In this document: one piece after another, positions 26,584-36,543 of the stretch
Layout: each line of letters opens with the position of its first letter
Position numbering within the stretch: the first letter of the stretch is position 1
From: Lutibacter sp.
GTDB taxonomy: Bacteria > Bacteroidota > Bacteroidia > Flavobacteriales > Flavobacteriaceae
Length of the DNA stretch: 64,000 nucleotides
Assembly: GCF_016342705.1 (NCBI RefSeq)
Contig: NZ_JAEINV010000002.1
Coordinates: 248,001-312,000 of the forward strand
Direction of reading: 5' to 3'
Notes under the pieces: generated by a model
What the model was told of the DNA's origin: nothing
What the model saw: the letters and a program-made list of their open reading frames with translations, nothing else
Database searches by the model: none
Program-made: the position numbers and the translations under genes

Positions 26584-28323
26584 TTAAAGTTTACTGATTA
26601 TTTCTGTTAAGTTTTCTTCGCGTTTTAAACGTATTTTCTTTCGGAGTCTATGTCTATTTACTTCAACACTTTTAGTAGATATATTTAATATAGAAGCAAT
26701 TTCTTTTGAACTTAAATTAAGACGTATTAAGGCTGCTAATCGTTGTTCATTTTCAGACAAATCTGGAAATCTGTTTACTAGCCTTAAGTAAAAATCTGCA
26801 TTTAATTCATTTACATAAAAATTAAATTTTTCTCGTTCTTTATCAATACTTAAATTATCAATAATCAACCTTTTTAGGGTTATTAATTCTTCTGCTTTTA
26901 CTTCAGGTTTTGAAATTATTTTATCTATTTTAATTTTTAATTTTTCAAGAAATTGATTTTTTTGAATGATACTTAAAGCAATTACCATTTGTTCTTTTCT
27001 CTTAAATTCTATTTGCTTTTCTAACTTGGCATTTTCTGAATTTACTTTTTGTAGTTCTGTATTTAATATTTTTTCTTGAGATTCATATTTAAATAATCTT
27101 TCAGATGAAGCATCTTCCTTTGTTTGAGCTGACTTGCGAATTGATTTAACAAGCATTACAACAATAACTGCTATTAAAACAATAATAATTAAAAACAATA
27201 AAGGTTGGTATAAATTAACAGATGTATTAGTTTGAGGGTGTGTAATTACTTCATTTATTTTATGAGATATTACATTATTTTCATTTTGAACAACAACCAT
27301 TTTAAAAACGTTGTTCATAAAAAACAATGATACAAATGTTGTTAAACCAGCAATAATTGGTGTAGCAATCCATCCCAATGAAATTTTTCCTAAAACACCA
27401 AATTGAATTCCTCTTCCGCCTTTTAATAAACCAATTCCAACAATTGCACCAACAATTGCCTGTGAACTTGAAACAGGAACTAACATAATTCCAGGTAAAC
27501 CAACACTTTGAAACAAGTTTGATAGCGTTGTTGAAGAAAAAACAAATAACACTAGCGAGTGAGATAAAACCACCACCAAAGCAGCTTCTGCAGAAAGTTT
27601 CATTAAATTATTTCCAACGGTCATCATTACCCTTTTAGAATAGGTAATAATTCCCAAAGCTATTGATGTACCACCTACCAAAAATAAAAGTTGAATGGAG
27701 TTTAATGAGAAAAACCCAAAGTTTAAATTAATTTCTGGAAGTGAAGGAATAAAAACACCAACAACATTAGATACATTATTAGCTCCTAAACTATAAGCGC
27801 CAAAAGCACCAACAATTAAGAGTCCATATTTTAAATATGCATCTAATTTTAAAAGATGAATTCTTCTTTTATCAAGAAAATATTTTAAGAGTAAATACAA
27901 TACTATTGCAAAAATTCCTCCTAAAATAGGTCCTGCCACCCAAGTCCCAATAATTTTACTTAAAACTGCTAAATCAGTTGGATTTCCAGAATAAAAATTC
28001 CATCCTATTATTGCTCCAATAATTCCTTGTGAAGTAGAAACTGGTAATTGCAACTTGGTCATCCAAAACACCGTTAATCCAGCGCAAAGTGCCACTGTAA
28101 ACGCGCCTCCAATTGCATTTATAGAGCCTAAATCTCCCAAAGTTTGTGAAGCTCCATAACCTTGTAAAACAGCACCCAACACCACAAAAACAGAAGCAAT
28201 TATAACAGCAGAACTAAACTTAACCATTTTAGTGCCAACAGCAGAACCAAAAATATTGGCAGCATCATTTGCGCCTAATGACCAACCTAAAAATAATCCG
28301 CTAGTTAGAAAAAATAAAAACAT
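26584..28323 (-). CDS. PiT phosphate permease fused to a LuxR-type DNA-binding domain
   Basis: 579 residues in one unbroken frame. Residues about 1-345 are a PiT/PHO-4 permease with the two inverted signature repeats: GANDAANIFGSAVG near the start, GANNVSNVVG in the second half, and PVSTSQGIIGAIIG / PVSSSQAIVGAIVG. An extra membrane helix follows (about 370-393), then a coiled coil (about 405-470) and, at 515-579, a LuxR/GerE-type helix-turn-helix with LSSKEIASILNISTKSVEVNRHRLRKKI. That last module is normally found at the end of Bacteroidetes TPR-type membrane regulators. The protein could therefore act as transporter and membrane-bound regulator. It lies 16 bases after the DUF47 gene and 29 before the porin gene. 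Confidence 0.9.
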   Translation of the reverse strand: MFLFFLTSGLFLGWSLGANDAANIFGSAVGTKMVKFSSAVIIASVFVVLGAVLQGYGASQTLGDLGSINAIGGAFTVALCAGLTVFWMTKLQLPVSTSQGIIGAIIGWNFYSGNPTDLAVLSKIIGTWVAGPILGGIFAIVLYLLLKYFLDKRRIHLLKLDAYLKYGLLIVGAFGAYSLGANNVSNVVGVFIPSLPEINLNFGFFSLNSIQLLFLVGGTSIALGIITYSKRVMMTVGNNLMKLSAEAALVVVLSHSLVLFVFSSTTLSNLFQSVGLPGIMLVPVSSSQAIVGAIVGIGLLKGGRGIQFGVLGKISLGWIATPIIAGLTTFVSLFFMNNVFKMVVVQNENNVISHKINEVITHPQTNTSVNLYQPLLFLIIIVLIAVIVVMLVKSIRKSAQTKEDASSERLFKYESQEKILNTELQKVNSENAKLEKQIEFKRKEQMVIALSIIQKNQFLEKLKIKIDKIISKPEVKAEELITLKRLIIDNLSIDKEREKFNFYVNELNADFYLRLVNRFPDLSENEQRLAALIRLNLSSKEIASILNISTKSVEVNRHRLRKKIRLKREENLTEIISKL

Positions 28324-28339
28324 AAATTTTATTTAAATA

Positions 28340-28993
28340 TTACATTCTAGTTTTTATTACCAATGATGATAGCATTTTTGCAACAACCTCGGCTGCATCA
28401 GAAACTTCTTCCACGTGTAAAGTAAAATAACGTAAGTGAATTTTTTCACTTAGTTTTAAATGAGGCATTTCTTTAAACACTTTTCGCTTAATATTTGTTG
28501 CCAACTTATCTGTTTCACGTTCGTAAAAAATAACTTTTTGAATTCTATCTTTTACTAAGTTTTGGTCTGTAAAAAAAACACGTGCAGCAGGAATTACATT
28601 TTCGGCAGATTTCACCGAAATGTTTAATAGGCGAGAAAAATCGATTTTAATTTCTTCAGGAATAAAAGGTCTTTCAACATCAAATTGGCTTAAATTATTT
28701 TTGACCTTATCAATAATATCATCCACTTTTTCAAGCAAATTTAAAACTTCACTTGCATAATTTGGAATTAATGAATATATGTATAAATCATTCTCAATTT
28801 TCCTAATTATTGAATCTGCCTTTCCTTCCAAGACTTCAATGATTTTTAGATTATTTTCAAATTCGGTTAAATTTCCTTCTAAATAATTATTGACTCCTTC
28901 TTTAAAATTTAGTATACCTAACTCAACTGTATTAAAATATTCATCAATATTAATAATGACATTTTTTGAAGTTTTAAATATTTTTATCATCAC
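28340..28993 (-). CDS. DUF47/PhoU-like phosphate transport regulator
   Basis: 217 residues, all-helical, soluble. It matches the DUF47 group (PhoU-related four-helix bundles) in length and in the repeated E-x-x-A-D-x-x pattern: EGKADSIIRKIENDLY, EKVDDIIDKVKNNL, ERETDKLATNIKRKVF and EEVSDAAEVVAKML. DUF47 proteins typically pair with PiT permeases, as here, and are thought to control their activity. It is the first gene of the phosphate operon; the long leader upstream is described separately. Confidence 0.87.
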   Translation of the reverse strand: MMIKIFKTSKNVIINIDEYFNTVELGILNFKEGVNNYLEGNLTEFENNLKIIEVLEGKADSIIRKIENDLYIYSLIPNYASEVLNLLEKVDDIIDKVKNNLSQFDVERPFIPEEIKIDFSRLLNISVKSAENVIPAARVFFTDQNLVKDRIQKVIFYERETDKLATNIKRKVFKEMPHLKLSEKIHLRYFTLHVEEVSDAAEVVAKMLSSLVIKTRM

Positions 28994-29423
28994 TAAAAGT
29001 TTTTACCAAAATTATGGTCGACTAAAACGATTTAGAATGATATTTATCAGGTTGAGTAGTTGTATTATAATTGATGAGAGTTTCAATTATAATTATTCAC
29101 TTGATTTTCATCATTGTACAAACTACAAGTAAAGTTATTTGTGAAGTGTAAAAGTGTAAATGAGAGTTTAATTAAAGTTTATTTTAACTATACTAAACCT
29201 TTTAACTCACTTAAAACTTATAGCTATTTTATTAAAAAAGTGAATTTTAAACAATAGTGTAACAAAATAGGTTATGAAGTTCTATAAAACCTACTTAAGC
29301 TAGTTAACAAAAAAGTTGATATGTTTTTAATTAAAGTACAAGTCCCTTATATTCTATTTAAAAATGAGGCAAGTTTACTATTTACGAGTCTCAAATAATG
29401 AAAATCACTATATAAATTGAAGT
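28994..29423. other. 430-base gene-free region upstream of the phosphate operon
   Basis: AT-rich sequence without a convincing open frame, tRNA or strong hairpin. It holds the promoter of the minus-strand phosphate operon (a candidate -7 box TAATTTTG reads on the minus strand at 29007-29014) and the region beyond the 3' end of the TPM-domain gene. I see no Pho-box-like direct repeats and no convincing -33 TTG. Confidence 0.5.
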
Positions 29424-30242
29424 TTACCAGCCACCGCCAGCTCCACCGCCGCTAAAGCCACCGCCACCAAAACCTCCTCCGAAGCCACCACCGCCAAAGC
29501 CGCCACTAGAACCGCTACCGCTTCCAAAACCGCCGCCAAAACCTCCTCGTCCTGCACGTGTCAATATAATAGTTTCTAAAATATCTGCAGCTGTAGAATC
29601 TCTTCTAAAACCTTTACCGCCATTTCCACCGCCACTGTTTTTCTTAGAAAAAATAATTATTAAAATAATAAATATGATGAATATGATAACGAAAGACGGG
29701 AAACCTTCTTCCTTTTCATTGGTTTTGTTTGCTTTATAAGTACCTTTTAAAACTTCAAAAATTGCATCAGCACCTTTATCCAAACCAGCATAAAAATCAC
29801 CAGTTTTAAATTCAGGAATAATTACTTCACGAACAATATCACCTGTAATACCAGCCGTTAATTTTATTTCAACACCATAACCAGGCGAAATCCATATTTT
29901 ACGTTCTTTGTTTGCTAATAAAATAAGCACCCCATTATCTTCTTTTGCCTGTCCAATTTTCCATTCATGGGCCCATTTTGGCGTTAAAATACCAATATCT
30001 TCACCGTTAATAGTTTCAACAGTAATTACCACAATTTGCGTGGAAGTTGAGTCGGAATATTGAATTAATTTTTGTTCTAAAGCCGCTTTTTGGTTGGCAT
30101 TTAAAATTGAAGCATAATCATAAACACTGGTTTGTAGCTTTGGAACTTTAGGAATTGTAAACTGACCAAAAGTTACTTGAGTGAAACAAATTACTAGTAA
30201 AAACGTATTAATTAACTGAAAATATTTATTTTTTGAGTTCAT
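29424..30242 (-). CDS. TPM-domain membrane protein with Gly-rich tail (YgcG-like)
   Basis: 272 residues from the chosen ATG at 30242, which lies 1 base after the stop of the upstream gene and begins directly with a signal peptide (MNSKNKYFQLINTFLLVICF). A start 14 codons further up would overlap that gene and spoil the signal peptide. The TPM domain spans about 25-160: VYDYASILNANQKAALEQKL, TQIVVITVETING, NGVLILLANKERKIWI. One membrane helix follows (about 185-205) and the last 50 residues are almost only Gly, Ser and Phe. TPM proteins have been linked to photosystem repair in plants; the bacterial role is unsettled. Confidence 0.85.
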   Translation of the reverse strand: MNSKNKYFQLINTFLLVICFTQVTFGQFTIPKVPKLQTSVYDYASILNANQKAALEQKLIQYSDSTSTQIVVITVETINGEDIGILTPKWAHEWKIGQAKEDNGVLILLANKERKIWISPGYGVEIKLTAGITGDIVREVIIPEFKTGDFYAGLDKGADAIFEVLKGTYKANKTNEKEEGFPSFVIIFIIFIILIIIFSKKNSGGGNGGKGFRRDSTAADILETIILTRAGRGGFGGGFGSGSGSSGGFGGGGFGGGFGGGGFSGGGAGGGW

Positions 30243-30243
30243 T

Positions 30244-30681
30244 TTACCCTTTTGAAATTTCATCAGATAATTCATTTGTATCATCTGATTGATATGGAAA
30301 AAATTGCTTTAATTTATTACCAACTTCTAAAATTGTTTTTTCAAGCCCTAAAGTGTATTCCTTATTTTTAAAATGTGCGAGTAGTATATTTTTTTCGTTA
30401 TCCCAAAAATTTTCTGGAACTAACTTGTTAATTCCTTCATCTCCCAAAATGGCAAACTTTTTACTTTCCACGGCTACATAAATCAATACACCATTTTTTA
30501 AATCCGTTAGATCCATTTTTAAGAAATAGAAAACCTCCAATGCTCTATCCATAGGAGGTTTTTCTGTACTTTTTTCTATATGAACACGTATTTCACCTGA
30601 AGTATTTTTTTCTGCAGTTTTTATTGCTGAAACAATTGCTTGCTCTTGCTCGGCTGTTAAAAAATCTTCAACTTTAGACAT
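30244..30681 (-). CDS. TPM-domain protein, soluble
   Basis: 145 residues with no signal peptide. The same domain as its neighbour, in the second subtype: FLTAEQEQAIVSAIKTAEKN, TSGEIRVHIE, then NGVLIYVAVESKKFAILGDEGIN. It lies between the LemA gene (6 bases) and the secreted TPM gene (1 base). The order LemA, soluble TPM, secreted TPM is a common conserved triplet in Bacteroidetes, and the proteins presumably act together at the membrane. Confidence 0.85.
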   Translation of the reverse strand: MSKVEDFLTAEQEQAIVSAIKTAEKNTSGEIRVHIEKSTEKPPMDRALEVFYFLKMDLTDLKNGVLIYVAVESKKFAILGDEGINKLVPENFWDNEKNILLAHFKNKEYTLGLEKTILEVGNKLKQFFPYQSDDTNELSDEISKG

Positions 30682-30687
30682 TATTCT

Positions 30688-31296
30688 TTATTCTTTATTT
30701 CCAAAATCAAATTCAACATCTGGTGCTTTTTCAGATCCCGCTTCAGCATCAAAATATGGCTTACCAACAAAATTAAAAAATCCAGCTAAAATATTGTTTG
30801 GGAATGTTTTTACGTGATTGTTAAAAGGTTTTATAGCTTCGTTATAACGTGTACGTGCCGTAAGTATTTGGTTTTCTGTGCTTGTTAGTTCATCTTGCAA
30901 CTTCAAAAAGTTCTGATTTGCTTTTAAATCTGGATAACGTTCAACAGTTACCAATAAACTTTTTAAAGCACCACTTAATCCACCTTGTACTTTATTAAAT
31001 TTAGCTAACTGCTCAGGTGTAATATTTGAAGGGTCCACAGTTACTGATGTAGCTTTTGCACGTGCTTCAATAACAGATGTTAAAGTTTCTTTTTCGTAAT
31101 CTGCAGCACCTTGTACCGTTTTCACTAAATTACCAATTAAATCGCCTCTACGTTGGTAAGCTGTTTGAACATTTCCCCAACTTTCTGAAACATTTTCATT
31201 TAATTGAACTGTTGAATTATAAAAACCTTTTACCCAACTATAACTACCTAATACCAATAAACCAATTATAATTACAGGAATTAACCACTTTTTCAT
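30688..31296 (-). CDS. LemA family protein
   Basis: 202 residues. An N-terminal membrane anchor (about 4-18, IPVIIIGLLVLGSYSW) precedes a long helical hairpin domain. Family marks are YNSTVQLNENVSESWGNVQTAYQRRGDLIGNLVKTV, read in parts as V-x-x-x-W-x-x-V-x-x-x-Y-x-R-R-x-D-L-I, and TARTRYNEAI...FPNNILAGFF. It is the first gene of the LemA/TPM/TPM unit. The function is unknown beyond membrane association. Confidence 0.9.
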   Translation of the reverse strand: MKKWLIPVIIIGLLVLGSYSWVKGFYNSTVQLNENVSESWGNVQTAYQRRGDLIGNLVKTVQGAADYEKETLTSVIEARAKATSVTVDPSNITPEQLAKFNKVQGGLSGALKSLLVTVERYPDLKANQNFLKLQDELTSTENQILTARTRYNEAIKPFNNHVKTFPNNILAGFFNFVGKPYFDAEAGSEKAPDVEFDFGNKE

Positions 31297-31375
31297 TGTT
31301 TTCTATTTTTAAATTAATATTATATTTATTAGTTGTTGAAAAATTAAATTTGTTACTAAATTATGTAAAATATCC

Positions 31376-31708
31376 TTAAGATATTTCATTTTTTATGTTA
31401 ATAAGCTCAGCTTTAATCTTTTCCAAACGTAAAATTATATCATAATTACCTTCAGTACTTTTTGAGTTTTCTTTCATTTTACTTTTAGCACCTTCTAAAG
31501 TAAAACCCTTTTCTTTCACTAAATGATAAATTAATTGGAGATTTTTAAGATCTTCTTGCGTAAACAAACGGTTCCCCTTTTTGTTTTTTTTAGGTTTCAA
31601 AATATCAAATTCTTTCTCCCAAAAGCGAATATGAGAAGCATTTAAACCAAATGCTTTGGCAACTTCTCCAATTTTATAATATCTTTTTTCTGGTAAATCT
31701 ATGTACAT
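31376..31708 (-). CDS. MerR-family transcriptional regulator
   Basis: 110 residues. The winged-helix MerR DNA-binding domain takes up residues 9-78 (YYKIGEVAKAFGLNASHIRFWEKEF, in which the R-x-W-E pattern is diagnostic), followed by a short coiled-coil for dimerisation. There is no effector-binding domain and no cysteine-based metal site, so the signal is unknown. The start codon shares one base with the stop of the M23 peptidase gene (TAATG), implying translational coupling. Confidence 0.87.
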   Translation of the reverse strand: MYIDLPEKRYYKIGEVAKAFGLNASHIRFWEKEFDILKPKKNKKGNRLFTQEDLKNLQLIYHLVKEKGFTLEGAKSKMKENSKSTEGNYDIILRLEKIKAELINIKNEIS

Positions 31709-32679
31709 TAGTCTAATGATTGGCCTTGAATCTCAGCAGCTTTTTGCATTGCTGCAAACTCTTCTGGAGATAAGTTACCATAATAAAAGTTAATAGGATT
31801 TATTTTTTCGCCGTTTTTAATAATTTCGTAATGTAAATGTGGCGCTTGTGAACGACCCGTACTACCAACAAAACCAATTAAATCGCCTCTTTTTACATGC
31901 TGCCCTTTTTTAACATTATAATTACTTAAATGCGCATATAATGAAGTATACCCAAACCCATGATTTATTCTAATATGTTTTCCATATCCTGCTGCATTTT
32001 GATCAGCTCTATCAATTACACCATCACCAGAAGCATAAACAGGAGTTCCTTTAGGCGCTGTAAAATCCATTCCTTGATGTTTCTTATTTGCTTTTGTAAA
32101 AGGATCTGAACGCCAACCATAACCAGAAGCCATTCTTGTTAAATCTTGATTTTTAACAGGTTGAATTGCTGGAATTGCCGCTAATAACTTTTCTTTATTT
32201 TCAGCCAATTTTACTATTTCATCTAAAGATTTTGACTGCACATATAATTGCTTAGATAAAATATCCATATTTTTAGTAACGTCAATAATCATCTCAGAGT
32301 TATCAAAACCTTCTAAAGCCTTGTATCTATTAATTCCTCCAAAACCAGCTTTACGCTGTTCATTTGAAATTGGACTTACTTCAAAATACAACCTATAAAT
32401 ATTGTTATCTCTATCTTGAATATCCTGCAAAATTTTCTCTAATTGAACTATCTTTTTACTGTGAAGTTGTTCATTTAACTTTATAAACTCTAATTCTCTT
32501 TTCAATTCTTTTTCTTTTGGAGAATCAAAAAACTGAGTAAGCACAACGTAGCCCAATACCATAAACATGATTGCAGACACCAAAGCCAATGATATTTTTT
32601 TTAAAATATCACTTATTTTAGACTTTATCTTTTTATAGGAAAGTGTATCAGAATCGTAATAATATTTTACCTTCGCCAT
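31708..32679 (-). CDS. M23-family metallopeptidase (membrane-anchored murein hydrolase)
   Basis: 323 residues. One membrane helix at about 30-50 (ISLALVSAIMFMVLGYVV), then a coiled coil (about 60-110), and the C-terminal LytM/M23 domain with GYGWRSDPF, HQGMDFTAPKGTPVYASGDG (zinc His and Asp), GYGKHIRINHGFGYTSLYAHL and HLHYEI (zinc H-x-H). All catalytic residues are present. It cleaves peptidoglycan cross-bridges or activates other hydrolases; relatives act in cell division and shape. It is coupled to the MerR gene by a TAATG overlap. Confidence 0.92.
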   Translation of the reverse strand: MAKVKYYYDSDTLSYKKIKSKISDILKKISLALVSAIMFMVLGYVVLTQFFDSPKEKELKRELEFIKLNEQLHSKKIVQLEKILQDIQDRDNNIYRLYFEVSPISNEQRKAGFGGINRYKALEGFDNSEMIIDVTKNMDILSKQLYVQSKSLDEIVKLAENKEKLLAAIPAIQPVKNQDLTRMASGYGWRSDPFTKANKKHQGMDFTAPKGTPVYASGDGVIDRADQNAAGYGKHIRINHGFGYTSLYAHLSNYNVKKGQHVKRGDLIGFVGSTGRSQAPHLHYEIIKNGEKINPINFYYGNLSPEEFAAMQKAAEIQGQSLD

Positions 32680-32811
32680 TGTTATTAAATTATATTATTT
32701 TTGCATTTTAAACGCAATCTTAATTTATAATATTGCAGCACACAATTAACAAAATTACAAAATGTTTTACAAAAGGAATCAAACTCCTTTTTTTTAGTAA
32801 ATAATTAACAG

Positions 32812-35424
32812 ATGAAATCACAACAAATACGTCAACAATTTTTAGATTTTTTTGCATCTAAAAAACACCAAATCGTTGCATCTTCTCCAATGGTTTTAAA
32901 AAACGATCCAACATTAATGTTTACAAATGCTGGAATGGTACCTTTTAAAGAATATTTTTTAGGCCAAAAAACAGCCACTGAAAAACGTGTTGCAGACACT
33001 CAAAAATGTTTACGTGTTTCAGGGAAACATAACGATTTAGAAGAGGTTGGAAAAGATACTTACCACCATACAATGTTTGAAATGTTGGGTAACTGGAGTT
33101 TTGGTGATTACTTTAAAAAAGAAGCCATTTCTTGGGCTTGGGAATTATTAGTTGATGTTTATAAAATTGATAAAGACTGTTTATACGTAACTGTTTTTGA
33201 AGGTGCTGAAGAAGATGGATTAGGTTACGACCAAGAAGCTTACAATTATTGGAAACAATTTATTGATGAAGACCGAATTATAAACGGAAATAAAAAAGAT
33301 AATTTTTGGGAAATGGGAGCACAAGGTCCTTGTGGTCCTTGTTCAGAAATTCATGTGGATATTCGTTCTGCGGAAGAAAAAGCAAAAATTTCTGGTAAAA
33401 GTTTAGTAAATAATGATCATCCACAAGTAGTTGAAATATGGAATTTAGTTTTTATGGAGTTTAACCGTAAAGCTGATGGTTCCTTAGAAAAATTACCTGC
33501 ACAACACGTTGATACTGGAATGGGATTTGAGCGTTTGTGTATGGTTTTACAAAACAAACAATCTAATTACGATACTGATGTTTTTACACCATTAATTAGA
33601 GAAGTTGAAGCCATTACTAGTAATGATTACGGAGTTAAAGAAGAAACAGACATTGCCATACGCGTAATAGCTGACCACTTAAGAGCTGTTGCATTTGCAA
33701 TTGCAGACGGTCAATTGCCATCTAACACAGGTGCTGGTTATGTTATTAGACGAATTTTAAGAAGAGCTATTCGTTACGGTTTTACATTTTTAAATATAAA
33801 AGAACCATTTATTTACAAATTAGTAAATACATTAAGTAAGCAAATGGGAGAATATTTCCCTGAATTAAAAGCTCAAAAACAATTAATAACAAACGTAATT
33901 AAAGAAGAGGAAAATTCATTTTTAAGAACATTAGATCAAGGTTTAGTATTACTTGATGGTATTATAAAAAATACAAAAGGCACAGAAGTTTCTGGAAAAA
34001 AAGCTTTTGAATTATTTGATACTTATGGCTTTCCTATAGATTTAACCGCTTTAATTCTTTCCGAAAAAGGAATGACCTTAAATGAAGTTGATTTTAATTC
34101 TGAATTAGAAAAACAAAAAACAAGATCTAGAGCTGCTGCAGTTGTAGAGACTGATGATTGGGTTATTTTAGAAGACGATGCCGAAGAAGAATTTATTGGC
34201 TATGATACTTTAGAAGCTAACGTAAAAATTACGCGTTACCGAAAAGTTTCCTCTAAAAAAGAAGGTAATTTTTATCAATTAGTATTTAATATGACACCAT
34301 TTTACCCAGAAGGCGGCGGACAAGTTGGTGATAAAGGATATATTGAAGTGAGTAACGGAAACGTTATTTATATTGTTGATACAAAAAAAGAAAACAACTT
34401 AATTATTCATTTTGCTGAAAATTTACCTAAAGATCCAACACAAAAACTAAAAGTTGTTGTTGATGAAAAACAACGTTTTAGAACAACTTGCAATCACTCA
34501 GCAACACATTTATTACACCAAGCATTGCGCGAAATTTTAGGAACGCATGTGGAGCAAAAAGGATCTGCAGTACATTCAAAAAATTTACGTTTCGATTTTT
34601 CTCACTTTGCAAAATTAACTACTGATGAATTACGGGAAGTTGAAGATTTTGTAAATGCCAGAATTGATAGTAAAATTCCTTTAAAAGAATTTAGAAACAT
34701 TCCAATGGAAACAGCGCTAGAAAAAGGCGCTATGGCTTTATTTGGAGAAAAATACGGAGACACAGTTCGCGCCATTCAATTTGGTCAATCGGTAGAATTA
34801 TGCGGTGGAACTCACATTCAAAACACTGGTGATATTTGGCATTTTAAAATTACTTCAGAAAGCGCCATAGCTTCTGGAATTAGACGTATTGAAGCCATCA
34901 CTGGCGATGCAACAAAAGATTTTTATTTTGAAAATAACAAAGCATTTTTCGAAATTAAAGACATGTTGAAAAATCCTGTAAATCCGTTAAAAGCTATTGT
35001 AGATTTACAAGAAGAAAATACAACCCTTAAAAAACAAATTGAAGCATTATTAAAAGATAAAGCCAAAAATTTAAAGGGTGATTTAATTCAAGAAGTTGAA
35101 GCAATTAATGGCGTTAACTTTTTGGCTAAAAAACTAGATTTAGATCAAAATAGCATTAAAGATTTAGCTTTTGAAATTGGAAATCAGGTTGATAATTTAT
35201 TTTTATTAGCTGGTGCTGAATCTGATGGAAAAGCATTTTTAACGTGTTATATATCAAAAAATTTAGTGGAGGAGAAAAAATTAAACGCTGGGCAAGTTGT
35301 TAGAGAATTAGGAAAGCTAATTCAAGGCGGCGGTGGCGGACAACCATTTTTTGCAACTGCAGGAGGTAAAAATCCAGCAGGAATTGAAGAAGCTTTACAA
35401 AAAGGAAAAGAGTATATTTTATAA
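32812..35424 (+). CDS. alaS: alanine--tRNA ligase
   Basis: 870 residues, the normal length. Class II aminoacylation domain at the N-terminus ([29 protein letters not shown] block as [13 protein letters not shown]), editing domain with [13 protein letters not shown] (zinc HxxxH) and [12 protein letters not shown], then the C-Ala domain ending [15 protein letters not shown]. It charges tRNA-Ala and removes Ser and Gly. It is followed by a palindromic repeat that can act as a 3' hairpin. Confidence 0.97.
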   Translation: MKSQQIRQQFLDFFASKKHQIVASSPMVLKNDPTLMFTNAGMVPFKEYFLGQKTATEKRVADTQKCLRVSGKHNDLEEVGKDTYHHTMFEMLGNWSFGDYFKKEAISWAWELLVDVYKIDKDCLYVTVFEGAEEDGLGYDQEAYNYWKQFIDEDRIINGNKKDNFWEMGAQGPCGPCSEIHVDIRSAEEKAKISGKSLVNNDHPQVVEIWNLVFMEFNRKADGSLEKLPAQHVDTGMGFERLCMVLQNKQSNYDTDVFTPLIREVEAITSNDYGVKEETDIAIRVIADHLRAVAFAIADGQLPSNTGAGYVIRRILRRAIRYGFTFLNIKEPFIYKLVNTLSKQMGEYFPELKAQKQLITNVIKEEENSFLRTLDQGLVLLDGIIKNTKGTEVSGKKAFELFDTYGFPIDLTALILSEKGMTLNEVDFNSELEKQKTRSRAAAVVETDDWVILEDDAEEEFIGYDTLEANVKITRYRKVSSKKEGNFYQLVFNMTPFYPEGGGQVGDKGYIEVSNGNVIYIVDTKKENNLIIHFAENLPKDPTQKLKVVVDEKQRFRTTCNHSATHLLHQALREILGTHVEQKGSAVHSKNLRFDFSHFAKLTTDELREVEDFVNARIDSKIPLKEFRNIPMETALEKGAMALFGEKYGDTVRAIQFGQSVELCGGTHIQNTGDIWHFKITSESAIASGIRRIEAITGDATKDFYFENNKAFFEIKDMLKNPVNPLKAIVDLQEENTTLKKQIEALLKDKAKNLKGDLIQEVEAINGVNFLAKKLDLDQNSIKDLAFEIGNQVDNLFLLAGAESDGKAFLTCYISKNLVEEKKLNAGQVVRELGKLIQGGGGGQPFFATAGGKNPAGIEEALQKGKEYIL

Positions 35425-35443
35425 TTTATTATACATTAATATA

Positions 35444-35490
35444 CTGAACTTGTTTCAGAGGCTCATAAAAAGATCCTGAAACAAGTTCAG
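35444..35490. repeat. intergenic palindromic repeat, copy 2
   Basis: A perfect 15-bp inverted repeat, CTGAACTTGTTTCAG (35444-35458) and CTGAAACAAGTTCAG (35476-35490), with a 17-base loop. It is a short version of the element seen at 22563-22670 and 58008-58085. It lies 20 bases after alaS and may help end or stabilise that transcript. Confidence 0.8.
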
Positions 35491-35519
35491 CATAAGGATA
35501 ATTGTACAATTCAACTAAA

Positions 35520-36467
35520 ATGAATTTTAGAACCAACATAAAACTTCAAAAAGAACGTAATCAAATAGATTATAATTCAAAATTAGTTTTAATTGGCTCT
35601 TGCTTTTCTGAAAATATTAGCGAAAAACTAAAATATTTTAAGTTTCAAACTTTCAGCAATCCATTCGGTATTTTGTTTAATCCTATTGCCATTGAAAATT
35701 TAATTTTAAATGCTATTCACATTAAAAAGTATTCCGAAAACGATACTTTTTTATTAAATGAACGTTGGCATTGTTTTGACGCACATTCAGATATTAGTTC
35801 TTCAACTCAAAACCAATTACTACAAAATTTAAATAGCGCAATTGAAGAAACTCAGCGACAATTAAAAAATGCAAGCCACATTATAATTACATTAGGCACA
35901 GCTTGGGTTTACAGATTTATTGAAACTAATTCAATTGTTGGTAATTGCCATAAAGTTCCTCAAAAAAAGTTTTTGAAAGAAATGCTTTCGGTTGATGAAA
36001 CTTCTACTTCATTACAAAATATATGCGCGCTTATAAAAGACATTAATCCAACGGTAACCATTATATTTACTGTAAGTCCGATTAGGCATTTAAAAGATGG
36101 TTTTGTTGAAAACACACAAAGCAAAGCGCATTTAATTGCTGCAATTCATCAAATTATTGACCTAAAAAATCAACTATTATATTTTCCTTCTTTTGAAATT
36201 ATGTTAGATGATTTACGTGATTATCGCTTTTTTGCTAACGATATGTTACACCCAAATGAAACCGCCATAAATTATATTTGGGAACAGTTTAAACATGTTT
36301 GGATTGATGAAAAAACAGCGCCAATATTAAAAGAAGTTGACTCCATTCAAAAAGGTATAGCTCACAGACCATTTAATGAAAAAGCTGAACAACATCAACA
36401 GTTTTTAAAAACGCTTCAACATAAAATAAAGGAACTTCAAACAAGTATTCCAACTATAAATTTTTGA
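35520..36467 (+). CDS. GSCFA-domain protein
   Basis: 315 residues from the ATG at 35520; an in-frame TTG six codons upstream lies next to the repeat and is less likely. The name motif is seen as LIGSCFSENISEKL (about residues 25-38), with FGILFNPIAI, IITLGTAWVYR, FTVSPIRHLKDG and NDMLHPNE following. GSCFA proteins belong to the SGNH/GDSL-like hydrolase group; the Ser of GSCF and the D-x-x-H of NDMLHP would be catalytic. The substrate is unknown. Soluble, no signal peptide. Downstream begins the palindrome-controlled module. Confidence 0.85.
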   Translation: MNFRTNIKLQKERNQIDYNSKLVLIGSCFSENISEKLKYFKFQTFSNPFGILFNPIAIENLILNAIHIKKYSENDTFLLNERWHCFDAHSDISSSTQNQLLQNLNSAIEETQRQLKNASHIIITLGTAWVYRFIETNSIVGNCHKVPQKKFLKEMLSVDETSTSLQNICALIKDINPTVTIIFTVSPIRHLKDGFVENTQSKAHLIAAIHQIIDLKNQLLYFPSFEIMLDDLRDYRFFANDMLHPNETAINYIWEQFKHVWIDEKTAPILKEVDSIQKGIAHRPFNEKAEQHQQFLKTLQHKIKELQTSIPTINF

Positions 36468-36472
36468 TAAAA

Positions 36473-36519
36473 TACGACATTTGCCGTATTGTTTTAAGTG
36501 ATAATATATATGATTTTTG
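36473..36519 (+). promoter_or_regulatory. operator-promoter P1 (16-bp palindrome, -33 TTG, -7 box)
   Basis: Palindrome TACGACATTTGCCGTA (36473-36488) is directly followed by TTG (36489-36491), a 21-base spacer and ATTTTTG (36513-36519). The gene start is 24 bases further on. The same layout occurs at P2, P3 and P4 in this window. Confidence 0.7.
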
Positions 36520-36543
36520 ACTCACAAACTCAAAAATCATTTT

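Noticed and set aside
28890-29132. Plus-strand frame of 80 codons upstream of the phosphate operon
   Set aside because: It starts inside the DUF47 gene on the other strand and encodes no recognisable feature.
29424-29560. Dense GGC/GGT-type repeats that looked like a tandem repeat array
   Set aside because: They encode the Gly-rich tail of the TPM protein, which is usual for the family.
30243-30284. Longer start for the secreted TPM-domain protein
   Set aside because: It would overlap the upstream gene and put 14 polar residues before the signal peptide; the ATG at 30242 fits better.
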